This document shows positions 32,210-44,761 of a stretch of DNA of 63,146 bases, piece by piece. The position numbers and the translations under genes were made by a program. Numbering within the stretch: the first letter of the stretch is position 1; each line of letters opens with the position of its first letter. Source of the DNA: Blepharisma japonicum (lineage: Eukaryota; Ciliophora; Heterotrichea; Heterotrichida; Blepharismidae); NCBI GenBank assembly GCA_949751835.1, contig CATKHK010000141.1, positions 1 to 63,146 of the forward strand, written 5' to 3'. Below the pieces are notes generated by a model. It saw only the letters and a list, made by a program, of their open reading frames with translations, had not been told where the DNA came from and made no database searches.

Positions 32210-35149
32210 ATGGAATACGCACTTAAAACCTGATTTTTCCTCAAGTATGGATGCATAGAGAGCAAAAGACACAAAGTTCACTTCACACTTGCGCTACTAA
32301 GCTGCATAATTGTTGTCACAGTGGCCTGCGTCATTCAAACTGTATTATACCATGCTCCCTTGATTTTTCTCCGCACAGCTGAAGGAAGTTCTGGCGAAAT
32401 TGATATTAAGCTGACATCTGAAAACGAGAACTACTATCTCAATAAAACCAGAATTGAAGAACTTATCAGTGACAAAACAGCACCCAGAGTCGTTTTTGGG
32501 AATTCCAGGGCGAATTGTGTGCATTGCTCGACATCAGACAAAAAGGCTAACATCTATTTTATTGACACCAAGAGAGAAAAAGACATTGAACTGGGCAGAG
32601 AGTACCCTTATGACCCTCTGAAGCTTGGAGAGTGTATGATTCATAAAAAACTCGCCTTAGCTCTAAACATACAAAAAGGAGATAAGATTTCACTTTACGA
32701 TTTGGACGTAAACTGATGGAAATCAGTTTTCCAAAGCTTTACTTATGAAAAAAATATAACTGTCCCGTCTTCTTTTTCTATGTTTTACTTTACGCTTGAT
32801 ATGACTGTTGTGGAAATTTTCAGTAAAGGGTATGGAAAAGTCTCTGATTCGTCTGCATCATCTTTAGTCCTGGCTGAGCTGTCTACATTATATCAGTTGT
32901 ATTCCCAACATATACAAGCAGACAGTTACTGGCCAACAACTCAAGGGTATTCTGATTTTTTAACGTACTTAGCCACCCATAATGCTTCTGATCTGTCCAC
33001 TCATATAATCATCAGCATGCCGAAGCCTCGCACTGACACTTATATGACTTCTAATTATGACAATATCCAGAAAAAAGTTACTCATAAGGCCTCTGGAATA
33101 GTCGATGATCTTGGATTTTATCCAGTTTCTGTAGATTTGCCAATTATGGACGAATTGCAACCACTTCAATATGTAACAATCTTCCTTGGGATCTTATTAG
33201 ACTTAATTTTGGTCATTTTATTTGCATTAAGTGTGATTTTAATATACAGCTTGCTACTTGTGTCAATTGAGACAAAAACTTTTGAATTAGGAGTCATCAG
33301 AGTCCTTGGACTGACAAAGACAGGGATGGTCTTTATGCTGGTCACGCAAACGATGATCTTTGTGATCCCTGCAATTATTATTGGGATTTTTCTATCTTTT
33401 GGCTGTAATAAAATCATTTCAGATATGTTTGAACAGCAAATTGGGGTTGGATTCTCACCAGAGCCTACCCCTGATGCAGTTGGTATAGCTATTATGATTG
33501 GATTTTTAATGCCAATAATTGCGGGAATGTCTCCTCTTAGACAAATATTTTATAGCAACTTAGCGGAGTCCTTAGATGTGTCGCATTCAAAGTCTAAAGC
33601 AGTCAGCATCAAGATTGAAGGCAGTGATAGTGTAGTTAAAAGAACTATTGTGTGGTTTGGGTTTGTAACGGTTGTTTTTGGGTTTGTGGTATACTTATTG
33701 CTCCCTCTTGCTTTATTGTCATTCAATTTACAGCTGCTGCTTGGGATATTCCTGGCGATCCTTATTGCATTTTTGTTGGGTCTTGTACTACTCTCAATGA
33801 ACTTTCAGTATCTTTTTGAAAGGGCAACAGTTTTACTTTTCTTTTGGTGGGAATCGTCAGCAATGAGGCTAATGATCGTTAAAAACCTCGCTGCTCATAG
33901 GCTGAGAAACAGAAAAACAACTGTTATGTACGCTTTAGCACTTGCTTTTATTATATTCTTATCAGTTATGGCTGAAATGCAGCTTACAGCTGCATCATAT
34001 AGAAATTTGCAGTCGCATGGAGTAAAGTTAGTAGTTCAAGCTGACCCCAAAACTGACGACATTCTCCCCAGCCACAATCTTCAATTAGTTGTAGACAATT
34101 ATGGTGATATCATTGATTCTTATTCTTGGGTTACAAAAGAGCTGATTCAAGTAATAGAAGAAGCAGACGCCACATTGCTTAAAAATCTTGGTAAAGCATA
34201 TGAATATAATGTACAGATCTACGGAGTTTCCCCAAATCTGCTTGACACTATTTTTGGTGAATTTGTGATTGTGACCGATCGAGACACGTCTACTGGGCTT
34301 TCACTCTCTGAGCAGCTTTACACCCCAGAAGGGACACAAGGAGCTCTTATGGGGACTTTATATGAGGACATGCTTGATCTAAGTGTGTCTCCAAACTCTA
34401 CATTTTTGGTACAAGTTTATGCTCCTTATGATAACTTCTTCAGAGTAATGAGACCAATTGCGTTTGCTGAGTCCTTTTCAGGCTTTGTCATGTCAAAATT
34501 TCCAAAAAACAAAAAACAAAGCTTTTTGGTGAGCATTCCAACATGGCAAGACTTAGCTGGGAAATATGCTGAGTCTGCCAATAATGTGCCTATGGGGTAT
34601 TTAATGATAAAGCTGGGTACTAGTGACGGCGATTTAATTGACAAGCTTTATACTGACCTAAATGAAGTCATCTCATATAATGACGACTTATCAATATGGG
34701 ATTACCGAGACAGCCAAAGCACAGCCCAGCAGAGCGCAGGACTAATGAGCACTGTTTTTTCATTAGTAACCCTTATAGCCATGTTTTTGTGTTTCTTTTC
34801 ACTTGTCTCTTCAATGTCAGCAAATATTTTGGAACAAGCTAAAGAGATTTCAGTGCTAAGGGCTACTGGAGTGAGGAAAATAAGAATCTCTATCTTATAT
34901 GTATATGAGGCTTTTGTGTTACTTTTTTCAGCAGGACTTATGGGGATTATGATAGGGACTTTTGTGGCATGGACTATGTCTGTGCAGCAGGTGATGTTCA
35001 ACGATATCCCAATGCCATTTATTTTCCCTTGGGAAATCACAATTGCAGTGTTTGTGGGAAGTATTATTTGTGCATTTTTGGCGTCATTTTTCCCTTCAAG
35101 GAAACTTGTGGCGAAGCCTATTGCAGAGCTAATGAGAACATTGTCTTAA
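32210..35149 (+). CDS. FtsX/MacB-type permease-like membrane protein
   Basis: 979 residues with two TGA-encoded Trp codons. Membrane helix 1 (about 22-50) is followed by a large extracytoplasmic domain, then a first FtsX-like core (about 315-450) with IPAIIIGIFLSFGCNK and a pre-helix ETKTFELGVIRVLGLTKTGM. A second large soluble domain and a second FtsX core (about 840-975) follow, with KEISVLRATGVRKIRISIL and the ending SFFPSRKLVAKPIAELMR. The E-[IL]-x-V-L-R-A-x-G helix is diagnostic of the FtsX/LolC/MacB permease family. The ATPase subunit is not encoded next door. Eukaryotic examples occur in ciliates and other protists, but their cargo is unknown. A mechanotransmission or lipid-extrusion role is an inference from the bacterial family. 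Confidence 0.85.
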
Positions 35150-35176
35150 AAATTATAGTTTTTATGAATAAATAAT

Positions 35177-37306
35177 ATGGAATCTTTAATTCCTGTTAAA
35201 AGGGCAAGAGAAGATGATTTAGAAAATCATGAACAAAGAGAAAATTTAGTTAATAGGCTTGAATCCATACAAAAATCAAGAAAAAAACTGCCGATACTCT
35301 ATATGGAGCAAGAAATTATGGAATCGATCAAGGAAAATACGTTTACCTTAATCTGTGGAGAAACAGGATCAGGGAAAAGCACACAAGTTCCACAATTTTT
35401 ATATGAGGCTGATTTCTCTAGCAGAAAATGTCCTGGGAAGATCGGAATTACACAGCCTCGAAGGATTGCAGCAATTTCGCTGGCTCAAAGAGTCGCAAAT
35501 GAGCTGAACCTTGAAATTGGGAAAGAAGTAGGATACCAAATCCGCTATGACGCTTCAACCATCAACCCAGCCATAAATAAAATAAAATTCATGACAGATG
35601 GAATTTTGCTGAGAGAAATTGAAGGTGATTTCTTATTGTCTTCTTATTCTGCAATTATCATTGATGAAGCTCATGAAAGAAGCATTAACACAGACATTTT
35701 GCTAGGATTTTTATCAAGAATCGCACCTCTAAGAGCAAAGAAAGGAAACCCACTAAAAGTTGTTATTATGTCAGCAACACTGAGGATTTCAGATTTCACA
35801 GAAAATACCTCACTGTTCCCATCTGGTGCACCTCCAGTTATTCATATAGAATCCAGACAGTTTCCTGTGACAGTCCATTTTTCAAAAACCACAAGTGCTG
35901 AAACATACTTAGACAGTGCTTTTGAAAAGACTATGAAAATCCACACAAGACTTCCTGAAGGAGGGATCCTTATTTTTGTTACAAGTAAAAAAGATGTGGT
36001 GACGTTAAAAAAAAGGCTCAAAACCGCAATTTCAAAAGAAGAAGGTGTAATTCTTGGACTTTATTCCATGCTCCCATACTCAAAACAAAAGAAAATATTC
36101 AGTCCACCTTCTAGTAGAAGGATGATTGTAGTGTCCACAAATGTCTCAGAAACTTCTTTAACCATTCCTGGGATAAAATATGTAGTAGATACTGGGCTTG
36201 AAAAAAGAAAAGTTTTCAGTGGAAATCTTAAAATGAGCAAATATATTGTTACTTGAATTAGTAAAGCTAGTGCAGAACAAAGATCAGGACGTGCAGGAAG
36301 AGTTTCAGCTGGTCATTGCTATAGACTGTATTCTAATGCTGCATATGGAATCCATTTTGAAGAGTATCGTCCTCCTGAAATTTTGAATTTGCCTATTTCA
36401 AGTGTAATTTTGCAGCTGAAATCAATTGGGATACGAAATGTTGAACAGTTTCCATTCCCAACTTGCCCTGATAGAAGCTCATTTGCTGAAGCATTAAGCC
36501 TTTTAGACAAGCTGGGTTCAATAAAACAATGCAGAAAAGGAAAAGGAGATGTATATGATATAACTGACTTAGGGAGGAAAATGGCAGAATTTCCAATATC
36601 TCCTAGATTTTCGAAAATGCTTATTTTGTCAGACCAGCACAATATTGTAAAATGGATGTGCATACTGGTAGCGCTCTTAGAAATCGAGCAGGTATTTAAA
36701 TTTGATTTTGAAGGCGAAACAGCTAAAGAGTCTGTTAAAAAATCAAAAGAATTCCACGCTAAATGGTTTTCAGGAGAATCTGATTTATTATGTGGGGTCA
36801 AGGCATTTCTCAAATTTATAAAAATAAATGATGAAGAAAAAGAAGATTTTTGCGAAGAAAATCATTTAAATTATAATAAATTAAAAGAGGTTGAAGACTT
36901 ATCAATGCAACTTTTGAGGATTTATAAAGATGATAAAACTATTGAAGCCAATGAATTTTTGATACCTTATCCTCATAGAAAAGAAAGGGAGCAACTCTTA
37001 AAATGCTTGATTTCTGGATTTATCGATCAAGTCGCTACACAAATTGATATTCCAGATGATTATAGCAAGACCAAAAGAATCCCTTACACAATCTCAACTC
37101 CAACGGATACCTCAATCTACCCCAAAGACTATGCAGCACTGGGAATAAGGAAAGACACATTTTTTATCCATCCTTCATCATATTTATATGGCAGTTATCC
37201 AAGCCTAATTGTTTATCAGCATTTATTATTCACAAAGCGCCCTTATATGATAGGGATCACAAAAGTCAAGCAAGAATGGCTTGATAGCCTGCAAATAAAT
37301 AATTAA
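35177..37306 (+). CDS. DHX37: DEAH-box RNA helicase, DHX37/Dhr1 type
   Basis: 709 residues with one TGA as Trp. Helicase motifs appear in order: motif I GETGSGKST (about 60), Ia TQPRRIAA, motif II DEAH (about 162), motif III SAT (about 198), and motif VI QRSGRAGR (about 367). Winged-helix, ratchet and OB domains follow to the end. The phrase DFTENTSLFPSGAPPVIHIE followed by SRQFPVTVHFSK is specific to the DHX37/Dhr1 branch. That helicase displaces U3 snoRNA from pre-18S rRNA in the nucleolus during small-subunit assembly. It lacks the long N- and C-terminal extensions of the human protein (about 1150 residues), so it is a compact form. DHX15-like spliceosomal helicases are the main alternative. 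Confidence 0.87.
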
Positions 37307-37683
37307 TTTGCATTTTTAACTGCAAAATATTTTTCGAAAACCTTGAAGACTGACTTAAAGAAATCAGACAAAATTCAGACCCAGAAGTCACCATTTGTCT
37401 CGTTGGAAATATGCTAGATCTTGCAGAGCAAGACAGAGAAGTAAGCCCTGAAGAAGGAGAAGAATTTGCGAAGCTGCATAAATTAGATGGATTTCTTGAG
37501 GCTTCAGCCAAAACTGCGGAGGGTGTAACTGAGGTAAGTGAGCTATTTAGGGGTTTCGTTAAAGTAGCTGAAATTTTGTATAGAAGATATATGGAAAGAG
37601 AGAATATCGAGAAAAAAATTAATTCACCAAAAGTTGTATTGGAAAATAAAAAAACAACACCAAAGAAAAAGAAATGCTGCTAA
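37303..37683 (+). pseudogene. C-terminal half of a Rab GTPase, N-terminal half missing
   Basis: The open frame from 37303 to TAA 37681-37683 (126 codons, one TGA as Trp) encodes only the second half of a Rab. It runs NLEDWLKEIRQ, then ICLVGNMLDL (the G4 NKxD motif, here NMLD), then FLEASAKTAEGV (G5 SAK), a variable tail and a C-terminal CC for geranylgeranylation. The P-loop, switch I and DxxG motifs that bind phosphate and magnesium are absent: upstream is the end of the helicase gene, just 1-2 bases away. The first ATG is at 37411, which would give 90 residues and lose even more. It cannot work as a GTPase. It is a truncated duplicate, or a protein with a different role. Confidence 0.65.
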
Positions 37684-37712
37684 ATCAGCTTAACAGAGTC
37701 TTTATAAGTAAT

Positions 37713-38045
37713 TTTATTCTAAAAAATCTTCACTGAATTTTATTTGTTATAGTTAGATTAATTATGGTGGACTAATTATAAATATGGAGAGAAGGAGGCT
37801 GTGAATTTTCTATACGTAACATGATGAGATTTCTTCACGTTGTGAAAACTGATATCAACTTATTTCTGAAAAAAATAGCTTTTTTAATTTCATGCATAAT
37901 TTAAGCTTTGGAATTTGCTAAAGATTAGATATTTTGATAATCTAAGGAATTTAATCTACTTTCTTAATCTATGATCAGCAATTTGTTTAACGATATCAAA
38001 TGTAATTAATTTTAATACAAGGATGCCAAATTTCATGACAGGGAT
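37713..38045 (+). repeat. Diverged direct repeat, copy 1
   Basis: Shares ordered blocks with copy 2: TTTATTCTAAAAAAT, ATTAATTATGGTGGACTA, GAATTTTCT, TTTCTTCACGTT, GAAAACTGATA, a TTTCTGAAAA block and AGGATGC near the end. Indels between the blocks break any shared reading frame, so a non-coding element or RNA gene is more likely than a coding duplicate. Boundaries are approximate. Confidence 0.6.
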
Positions 38046-38374
38046 CGAACTATTATCCCAATTAGAACCCTACTTTTTTATGGTTTCTTTATATATCTTC
38101 CCATTTTATTAAAATGGAGCAAGCTTTGAAATGCTCTCTTATAAAATAATTTTCTTCAGTAGATAAAAAAGTTATTTATTGATTTCTTATATCAACATCA
38201 AGATTATATGTATTTATATAACTTCAGAATTTTATTTTTCAGCATTTTAATATGATGAATACTGAAATTTATTGGAATGAGAAAATATTGAAATTTTACA
38301 ATAAAATAGCTTTGAAAAATAAAAATTAACTGATAATAAAAAGAAATATTGGAAAAAAACTATTGAAAAGAAAG

Positions 38375-38705
38375 TTTATTCTAAAAAATTTGCATTGTTT
38401 ATTTATTATTTTTAAATTAATTATGGTGGACTATTATAACATAAAAGCTGGAGGTCGAGAATTTTCTCTATGTAGCATGATGATAATTTCTTCACGTTTG
38501 AAAACTGATAGAAACTTTTTTCTGAAAATTTACGTTCTTTAGCTTCATATAATAATTTAAGAATTAGCACTTTGAAGGATTTAAAATATTTTATAATTTT
38601 ATTAAATTTAGATTTTCTCTTGATATATATGCAGCAATTCATCTTCATAAGTAATATAAATTAGTTAATTAATGCTAGGATGCATATCATATGATAAGGA
38701 ATTGG
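38375..38705 (+). repeat. Diverged direct repeat, copy 2
   Basis: Same blocks in the same order as copy 1, about 660 bp downstream. The minus strand keeps a 75-codon frame here, but it is not kept in copy 1, which argues against coding. Confidence 0.6.
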
Positions 38706-39401
38706 CTTTTAAGCAAATTTGAGATTTTTGATTTTTGTGGCTTTCTTTTTAAGATTTTCCATTTTTAGTAAAGCTAAGGTATTTTTGGTAAAGAATTTTT
38801 ATGATATCTGGCTTAATTTATTGATTGTATATCAATCACCACAAATTATATTGTTTAAGCAGCTTAATATTCATATTAAATAATTTTTTAACTTTAATTA
38901 AATTTTTACTTTTTATAGGATTCCTCTTGTTTATTGTATAAGATTGTTAATCATATTATATGCTTATGGCTCTGCAATTTCACAATATTCTAATTTTAGA
39001 ACTCTATTTTTAACTTTTTTGATTGCTACTTCATTCAATTACATTATTAAAGTATCAAGCTGTGTAATTTAAATGCTCCATTTATTCATCAGATGACATC
39101 ATATGCATCTTTACTCATATTTAATAATTTTTTATAACTTGAAAATAGCTTTTTCTCTTTCTCATAGTTTTCCTACATACTATTGCGTGTTAATGAAAAA
39201 CATAATTGCACATCAAAATTCATCAGATATTTTATTCTTTTCAAGTTCACTGAAATAAACAAAATTAGAAACTTTTAAAGACTTATTTTCAAAATATTGG
39301 AAATTTTCTGAAAAAAATAAGAGTCACTTTGCCTTGAAGACTCTTTTTTAACAGTATTTTAATAACTGACTTTTAATGAAAATATATCTTTCATATCTTG
39401 A

Positions 39402-40541
<1,140 letters not shown>

Positions 40542-40985
40542 ATAAGCTTAATCAGAAGATTCACGAATTATTTTTATTCATATACTAATTAATCCATCTT
40601 TCTCAAATTGAGAGGATCAGTTAAAAAATTTGCTGGTTATTATTAGCATATCTAACTTTTAGTCAAAAGCAGCTATAAATTAAAATTTTGAATCTAAAAA
40701 GTTTAACGCATCTCAGATTCTATTATTAAAATGAAAATGATAGAAAGTTACAGTTAAAGAGTTCTTATTTATAAGCTAAAAGTCAAAATATTATATAAAA
40801 ATTAATATAAGCAAGATCAACTATTCAAATAATTGAGCATAGAGGCTAAAGGCAGAGAAAATTAAGAAAATCAGAGGAATTATTCAAAATTGTTTATTTA
40901 TTTGAACATATTTTAAAAATATAGCATACATGAAATAAAGTAAAACTTGCTTACTTCGCAAAATGTAAAGCAATCCTAGGTTCAC
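40542..40985. other. Intergenic, no feature seen
   Basis: AT-rich 444 bp between convergent genes; nothing supported on either strand. Confidence 0.5.
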
Positions 40986-41969
40986 TTAACTCTGATTCAT
41001 TTCAGGTTTTTCTTTCTTCATTTCTTCAAGCTGTGAATTATAAAACGTGTTATCTTGTGAGTTTTCTTTGTTTTCATTCTTCTTGTCGTTATTTATAAGC
41101 TTTGGGGTTCTTCTATCCAGTCTGAATGGAAGCTCTTCGTCTTCTTCTTTAGATAGTATATAAGGCTCATAATATCTTTGTATTGACTCATTAGGGTTTG
41201 CCTCAGGAGTTGTTTTGTTTGATTTCTAAATATGAGTTACCAGTGCATTTTTGGCTCTCCTAGACAGTATATATTGATATGTAGACATATGATGAAGCAT
41301 CAGCCATATATGAAAACCCAACAAATGCCCTACGACCAGGAAAATCAATATACTGATAATGGTTACAATAATATGGTATATATAAATTCCTTCTATACCA
41401 TCATCGTCTAGTCCATACATATCTTTAGCATTTTCCTTTTCAGATCATCCACTACTTATTGCAATTATTAAATAAACGGAGCTCAAAATCTGAACTCCCA
41501 TCTGCCCTTGTAAACTCAAAATTGTTCCGATAAAATGCCGGTAGTTAATCTTGCCTATACAATTATTTAGTCATTTGCAGTGGTGATCGAAATTATTTAC
41601 ACATCTGTTGCATTCTCTACAGTGCTTTGAATCACTATGCACATGAACTTTACAAATTTTACAAAGTTTTGTGAGTTCGGACAAGTCCATTTCATTCCTG
41701 TTTAAATATTACCCTGATATTTGAGAATTAAAGGCTGCGTTCACAGCTGGGTCTGTTGGGTCTGTATAGGTAACTTTAAAGCCAAAAAATATTGTCGAGA
41801 TTGAAATTATGGAATATGAAATTCCTGCCAAAATTTGCATTTGGAGATATAGAGGAGGGAGAGTGAGTGTATAAAATGTTCCTGCTAAAAGAAACGTTAT
41901 TACTCAGGAGAGCAGTTGCAGAGAGTGAAAAGGACGTGTGAAACCATTTCGTGCCATATATTTTTTCAT
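40986..41969 (-). CDS. DHHC-type protein S-palmitoyltransferase
   Basis: 317 residues after removing two 15-nt introns (41226-41240, 41698-41712). The zinc-finger/active-site domain is complete: CKICKVHVHSDSKHCRECNR, then CVNNFDHHCKWLNNCIG, where the W comes from TGA. The DHHC cysteine takes palmitate from palmitoyl-CoA and passes it to substrate cysteines. Two membrane helices precede the domain and two follow it, the usual topology with the DHHC loop in the cytosol. A DPTDPAV (DPG/TTxE-region-like) motif lies before the domain. The C-terminal tail is charged and follows the last intron, which carries a TAG. Potential clients with N-terminal MG-C motifs are encoded in this same window, though pairing is speculation. 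Confidence 0.92.
41226..41240 (-). other. 15-nt intron near the 3' end of the DHHC gene
   Basis: GTAACTCATATTTAG on the minus strand, ending in an in-frame TAG. Splicing joins SRRAKNAL to KSNKTTPEANPN and adds about 84 residues. Confidence 0.8.
41698..41712 (-). other. 15-nt intron in the 5' half of the DHHC gene
   Basis: GTAATATTTAAACAG on the minus strand; it contains a TAA in the reading frame. Splicing joins NSQISG to NEMDLSELTKLC. Confidence 0.85.
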
Positions 41970-42237
41970 TTTAAAATTTTTAGTCTGATTTTAAGTTTCC
42001 ATGACATTTATATTAACAAAAAAAAGCTAATTTATAAAAAAGAAATTATATATGTGCTGCGCGGAATTTCTTTTAAAAAGCAAGCTCATTGTCAATGAGC
42101 TAGCTCAGGATATCATAAATTTCCATGAAAAATTAGAAAATAGCTCAATATTAAGCTATATCAAATTTCATGCCACCATTTTTCATCTTATAGTAATGTT
42201 TTAAGCCTTAAATTAAAATTACAATAAATAAATTAAA

Positions 42238-43362
42238 TTATCACGATTGAGTTTTTCCTAGAAATGATTTGCTTTCAACAGAAAAGCTTTTTTCTTTTGT
42301 TTGTAGCTCTAAAACTGCAGCTTTCTGCTCTTCAATAAGTTTGCTTTCACTTTCCATAAGCTTTTGTATTCTTTCTCTTTGGTCTGCCTCTATTCGTTTT
42401 TGAGCTTCCAAATCTTCTTTAGCTTGCTTTTTTGTCTGAGCTATAGCTATTTTTAGTCCATCCAGCACATTTTGTCGATCGTTCTTTTCAACCTCAAAGT
42501 CTTCTGTTTCTTTTGCCGTTTTCTCTTTTAATTCTTTTAAGACTTTTTCTTTTTCCTGGATTTCTAGTTCAAGAATTTGCTTTTCATGCCTTTCTTGTAA
42601 AATGGCTTCATCTAGGGCTTTCAGCTGCGAATCCGAGTTGTCAATTTGGAGCTTGTATAATTGATTAGCATTTACAACTTCTCTGTATTCTTGATTAGCC
42701 TTGACTAGTTCTAGGTCGATCGCTGACTTTTCTTTTTTTAGATCAGAAATATGGGCTGACTCAAGGCTAATAGAATTGTTTAGTTCTTTTAATGCTAAAT
42801 CAATTGATTCTTTTTTATTTAAAAGCTGCTCAGTTCCAGAAGCAAGTTCTTGATATTCTTTATATTTCTCATTTATATCAAACTCAATTTTTGCTTTCTC
42901 CTTTTGAGCACATTCAATTTTTTCATTCAGCGTTGCCAAATCGTCTTTATTTTTACTCATTTCAGCGATCTGAGAGGAAAGCTCATTATGGAGAATTCCG
43001 ATCATTTCTTGAAGCTTTTGTCTTGACGACGAAACTTCAACAAGTTCTTTCTCCTCACTTTTTTTTTGCTCAACGATTTTTCTTAAATTTTCTTTTTCAC
43101 TCAATATACTTTCTTTTAGTTCAATTAGATTTTGCTGCACGAAGACAGTTTCATTGTCTAACTGCTCTTTTTTGTCTTCTAAAGCTTTTATTTTCGACTT
43201 TGCTGATGCTAACGATATCATTGAATTGATAAATGACGCTCCTTCTGAGACAGGCTCTGGATTTTCGCATTCCAAATCGAGCTGAGGGTAAATTGCTTTA
43301 AGCTCTGAGCATGAAATCCCTAGAACTACTTGAATGATGACTATGGTCACAAGTAACTTCAT
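42238..43362 (-). CDS. Secreted or luminal coiled-coil protein
   Basis: 374 residues. The N-terminus MKLLVTIVIIQVVLGISCSE is a classic signal peptide, with cleavage likely after SCS or GIS. Residues about 50-350 are almost unbroken coiled coil rich in Glu, Lys, Leu and Gln. The mature protein starts with a short segment holding one Cys (LDLECENPEPV). The last codons are TGA (Trp) then TAA. A signal peptide on a long coiled coil is typical of ciliate extrusome, pigment-granule or surface-coat proteins; this is an inference, and no family was recognised. Neighbours give no functional hint. Confidence 0.8.
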
Positions 43363-43633
43363 TTTAAATCATAACGTTCAATTTATTAACCCAAGTAATC
43401 GCAATGCATGATTTTTAAATTCATGTGAAGAAGCGTTTTATGATGGCATTTAAATAGGAAAAGATATAATCAAAAAGAGATAAATTGTTTACAAAATTTA
43501 GAAAGCGAATTAGGTCGGCATATACAAATTTTAAGCAGCATATTTATTTGATAGGTAAATAATTAAATACCTAATAATATCATTTAAGAAATGTATCTTT
43601 TAATTCAATCACATATAATTAATTTCACACCTA

Positions 43634-44740
43634 ATGGAAGAATCAAAGATGAGTAAGAGCCAAAGCGCTCCTCCAGACGGCTTTCTACAAGACTCCCAAG
43701 AAGCCCTTACAGAAGCAAGTGAGCAATTTATCGCCAAAAAAATATCCAAGTACGATGTACTTAAAGTGCGTGTATGGCTCGACGACCACTTCTTCATCTT
43801 TTCAAGGTTTCTGGTCAGCAGAATTCTCAACCTCAATAAAGTCCCTCCAAAAGACTCCATCAGAATTGCTATGGACCTCAAAAAGCTTCTCGTTGAAGAA
43901 GAAAAGTTTGACGTAAAACAGTCTGAAATGCAAAATTACCTTTTTCAGATCATGCGGGCTTACAACTATGGCGACTCTTTTATAAGGCGATACCAAATGG
44001 TCTCCAATTTCTACGCACAAAGAGCTCCTTTGCTAATTCTCGTCGCAGGGCCGCCAGTGTGTGGAAAATCCACCTTGGTGACTCAGTTGGCTGACCGTGT
44101 GAACGTCGCCAACGTGCTGCAGACCTCTATAGTGACATCAGTGATGAAAAAATTTAACCCAAATATTATAGGAAAACCTTTTTGGGCTTATCCAGAAAAT
44201 GAGCAAGAACAAAGATTCAATTGTGAGTGTGGAGTGGTGAGAAGAGGGGTGCAGACTGATATAAGTAAATGCTTGCAAGAGGGCAAAGCTTTGATTATTG
44301 AAGGATATGAGCTTGATCCGAATCTTTATTTGCAGCAGCATGAAGATATGCCTCGAAAATTCAGGATCACTATGAAAAATTCTGATGACCCTCATGATCA
44401 GATGTTGAAAAAGCAGCTGGACGACCTAGACCAAAGCAATGCGGTCATCGTACCGTTCTTGCTAACTATTTCAGAAAAAGAGCACGCCTATATAATTGAA
44501 AACTGGCTGATGGGGATTTTGCCACCAAGTATACAAGAAGAAGTGGTAACGCTGGGGAATTTCCAACAGCAGCTAAAACGCTTGCTAAAAAGCTTCCAAG
44601 AAGTGCAAAGGCAGCTGCTGGAATATAACGATATTTTCACTGTCATACCAATCAATATTCAACACATTGACGAGACCCTCAACACCTTGCACAATGTCAT
44701 CCTTGCAAGGATTGAAGCATCTTTTATTAATCGAGCTTAA
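43634..44740 (+). CDS. P-loop kinase related to 2-phosphoglycerate kinase
   Basis: 368 residues. An N-terminal region of about 110 residues (ISKYDVLKVRVWLDDHFF, then RILNLNKVPPKD) corresponds to the ATP-cone-like/lead domain of 2-phosphoglycerate kinases. The P-loop is LILVAGPPVCGKSTLVTQL at about residue 139, followed by LADRVNVANVLQTSIV, the usual switch to a strand ending in a polar residue. FWAYPENEQEQRFNCE and LQEGKALIIEGYELDP fit the substrate and Walker B region. Such kinases make 2,3-bisphosphoglycerate in archaea; eukaryotic homologues have unproven substrates. The gene converges with RPT4, with 21 bp between the stops. Confidence 0.7.
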   Translation: MEESKMSKSQSAPPDGFLQDSQEALTEASEQFIAKKISKYDVLKVRVWLDDHFFIFSRFLVSRILNLNKVPPKDSIRIAMDLKKLLVEEEKFDVKQSEMQNYLFQIMRAYNYGDSFIRRYQMVSNFYAQRAPLLILVAGPPVCGKSTLVTQLADRVNVANVLQTSIVTSVMKKFNPNIIGKPFWAYPENEQEQRFNCECGVVRRGVQTDISKCLQEGKALIIEGYELDPNLYLQQHEDMPRKFRITMKNSDDPHDQMLKKQLDDLDQSNAVIVPFLLTISEKEHAYIIENWLMGILPPSIQEEVVTLGNFQQQLKRLLKSFQEVQRQLLEYNDIFTVIPINIQHIDETLNTLHNVILARIEASFINRA

Positions 44741-44761
44741 ATCTGCTAATCATAAAATTAC

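Noticed and set aside
38421-38648. 75-codon minus-strand frame inside repeat copy 2
   Set aside because: The matching part of copy 1 is broken by indels and stops, so it is probably not coding.
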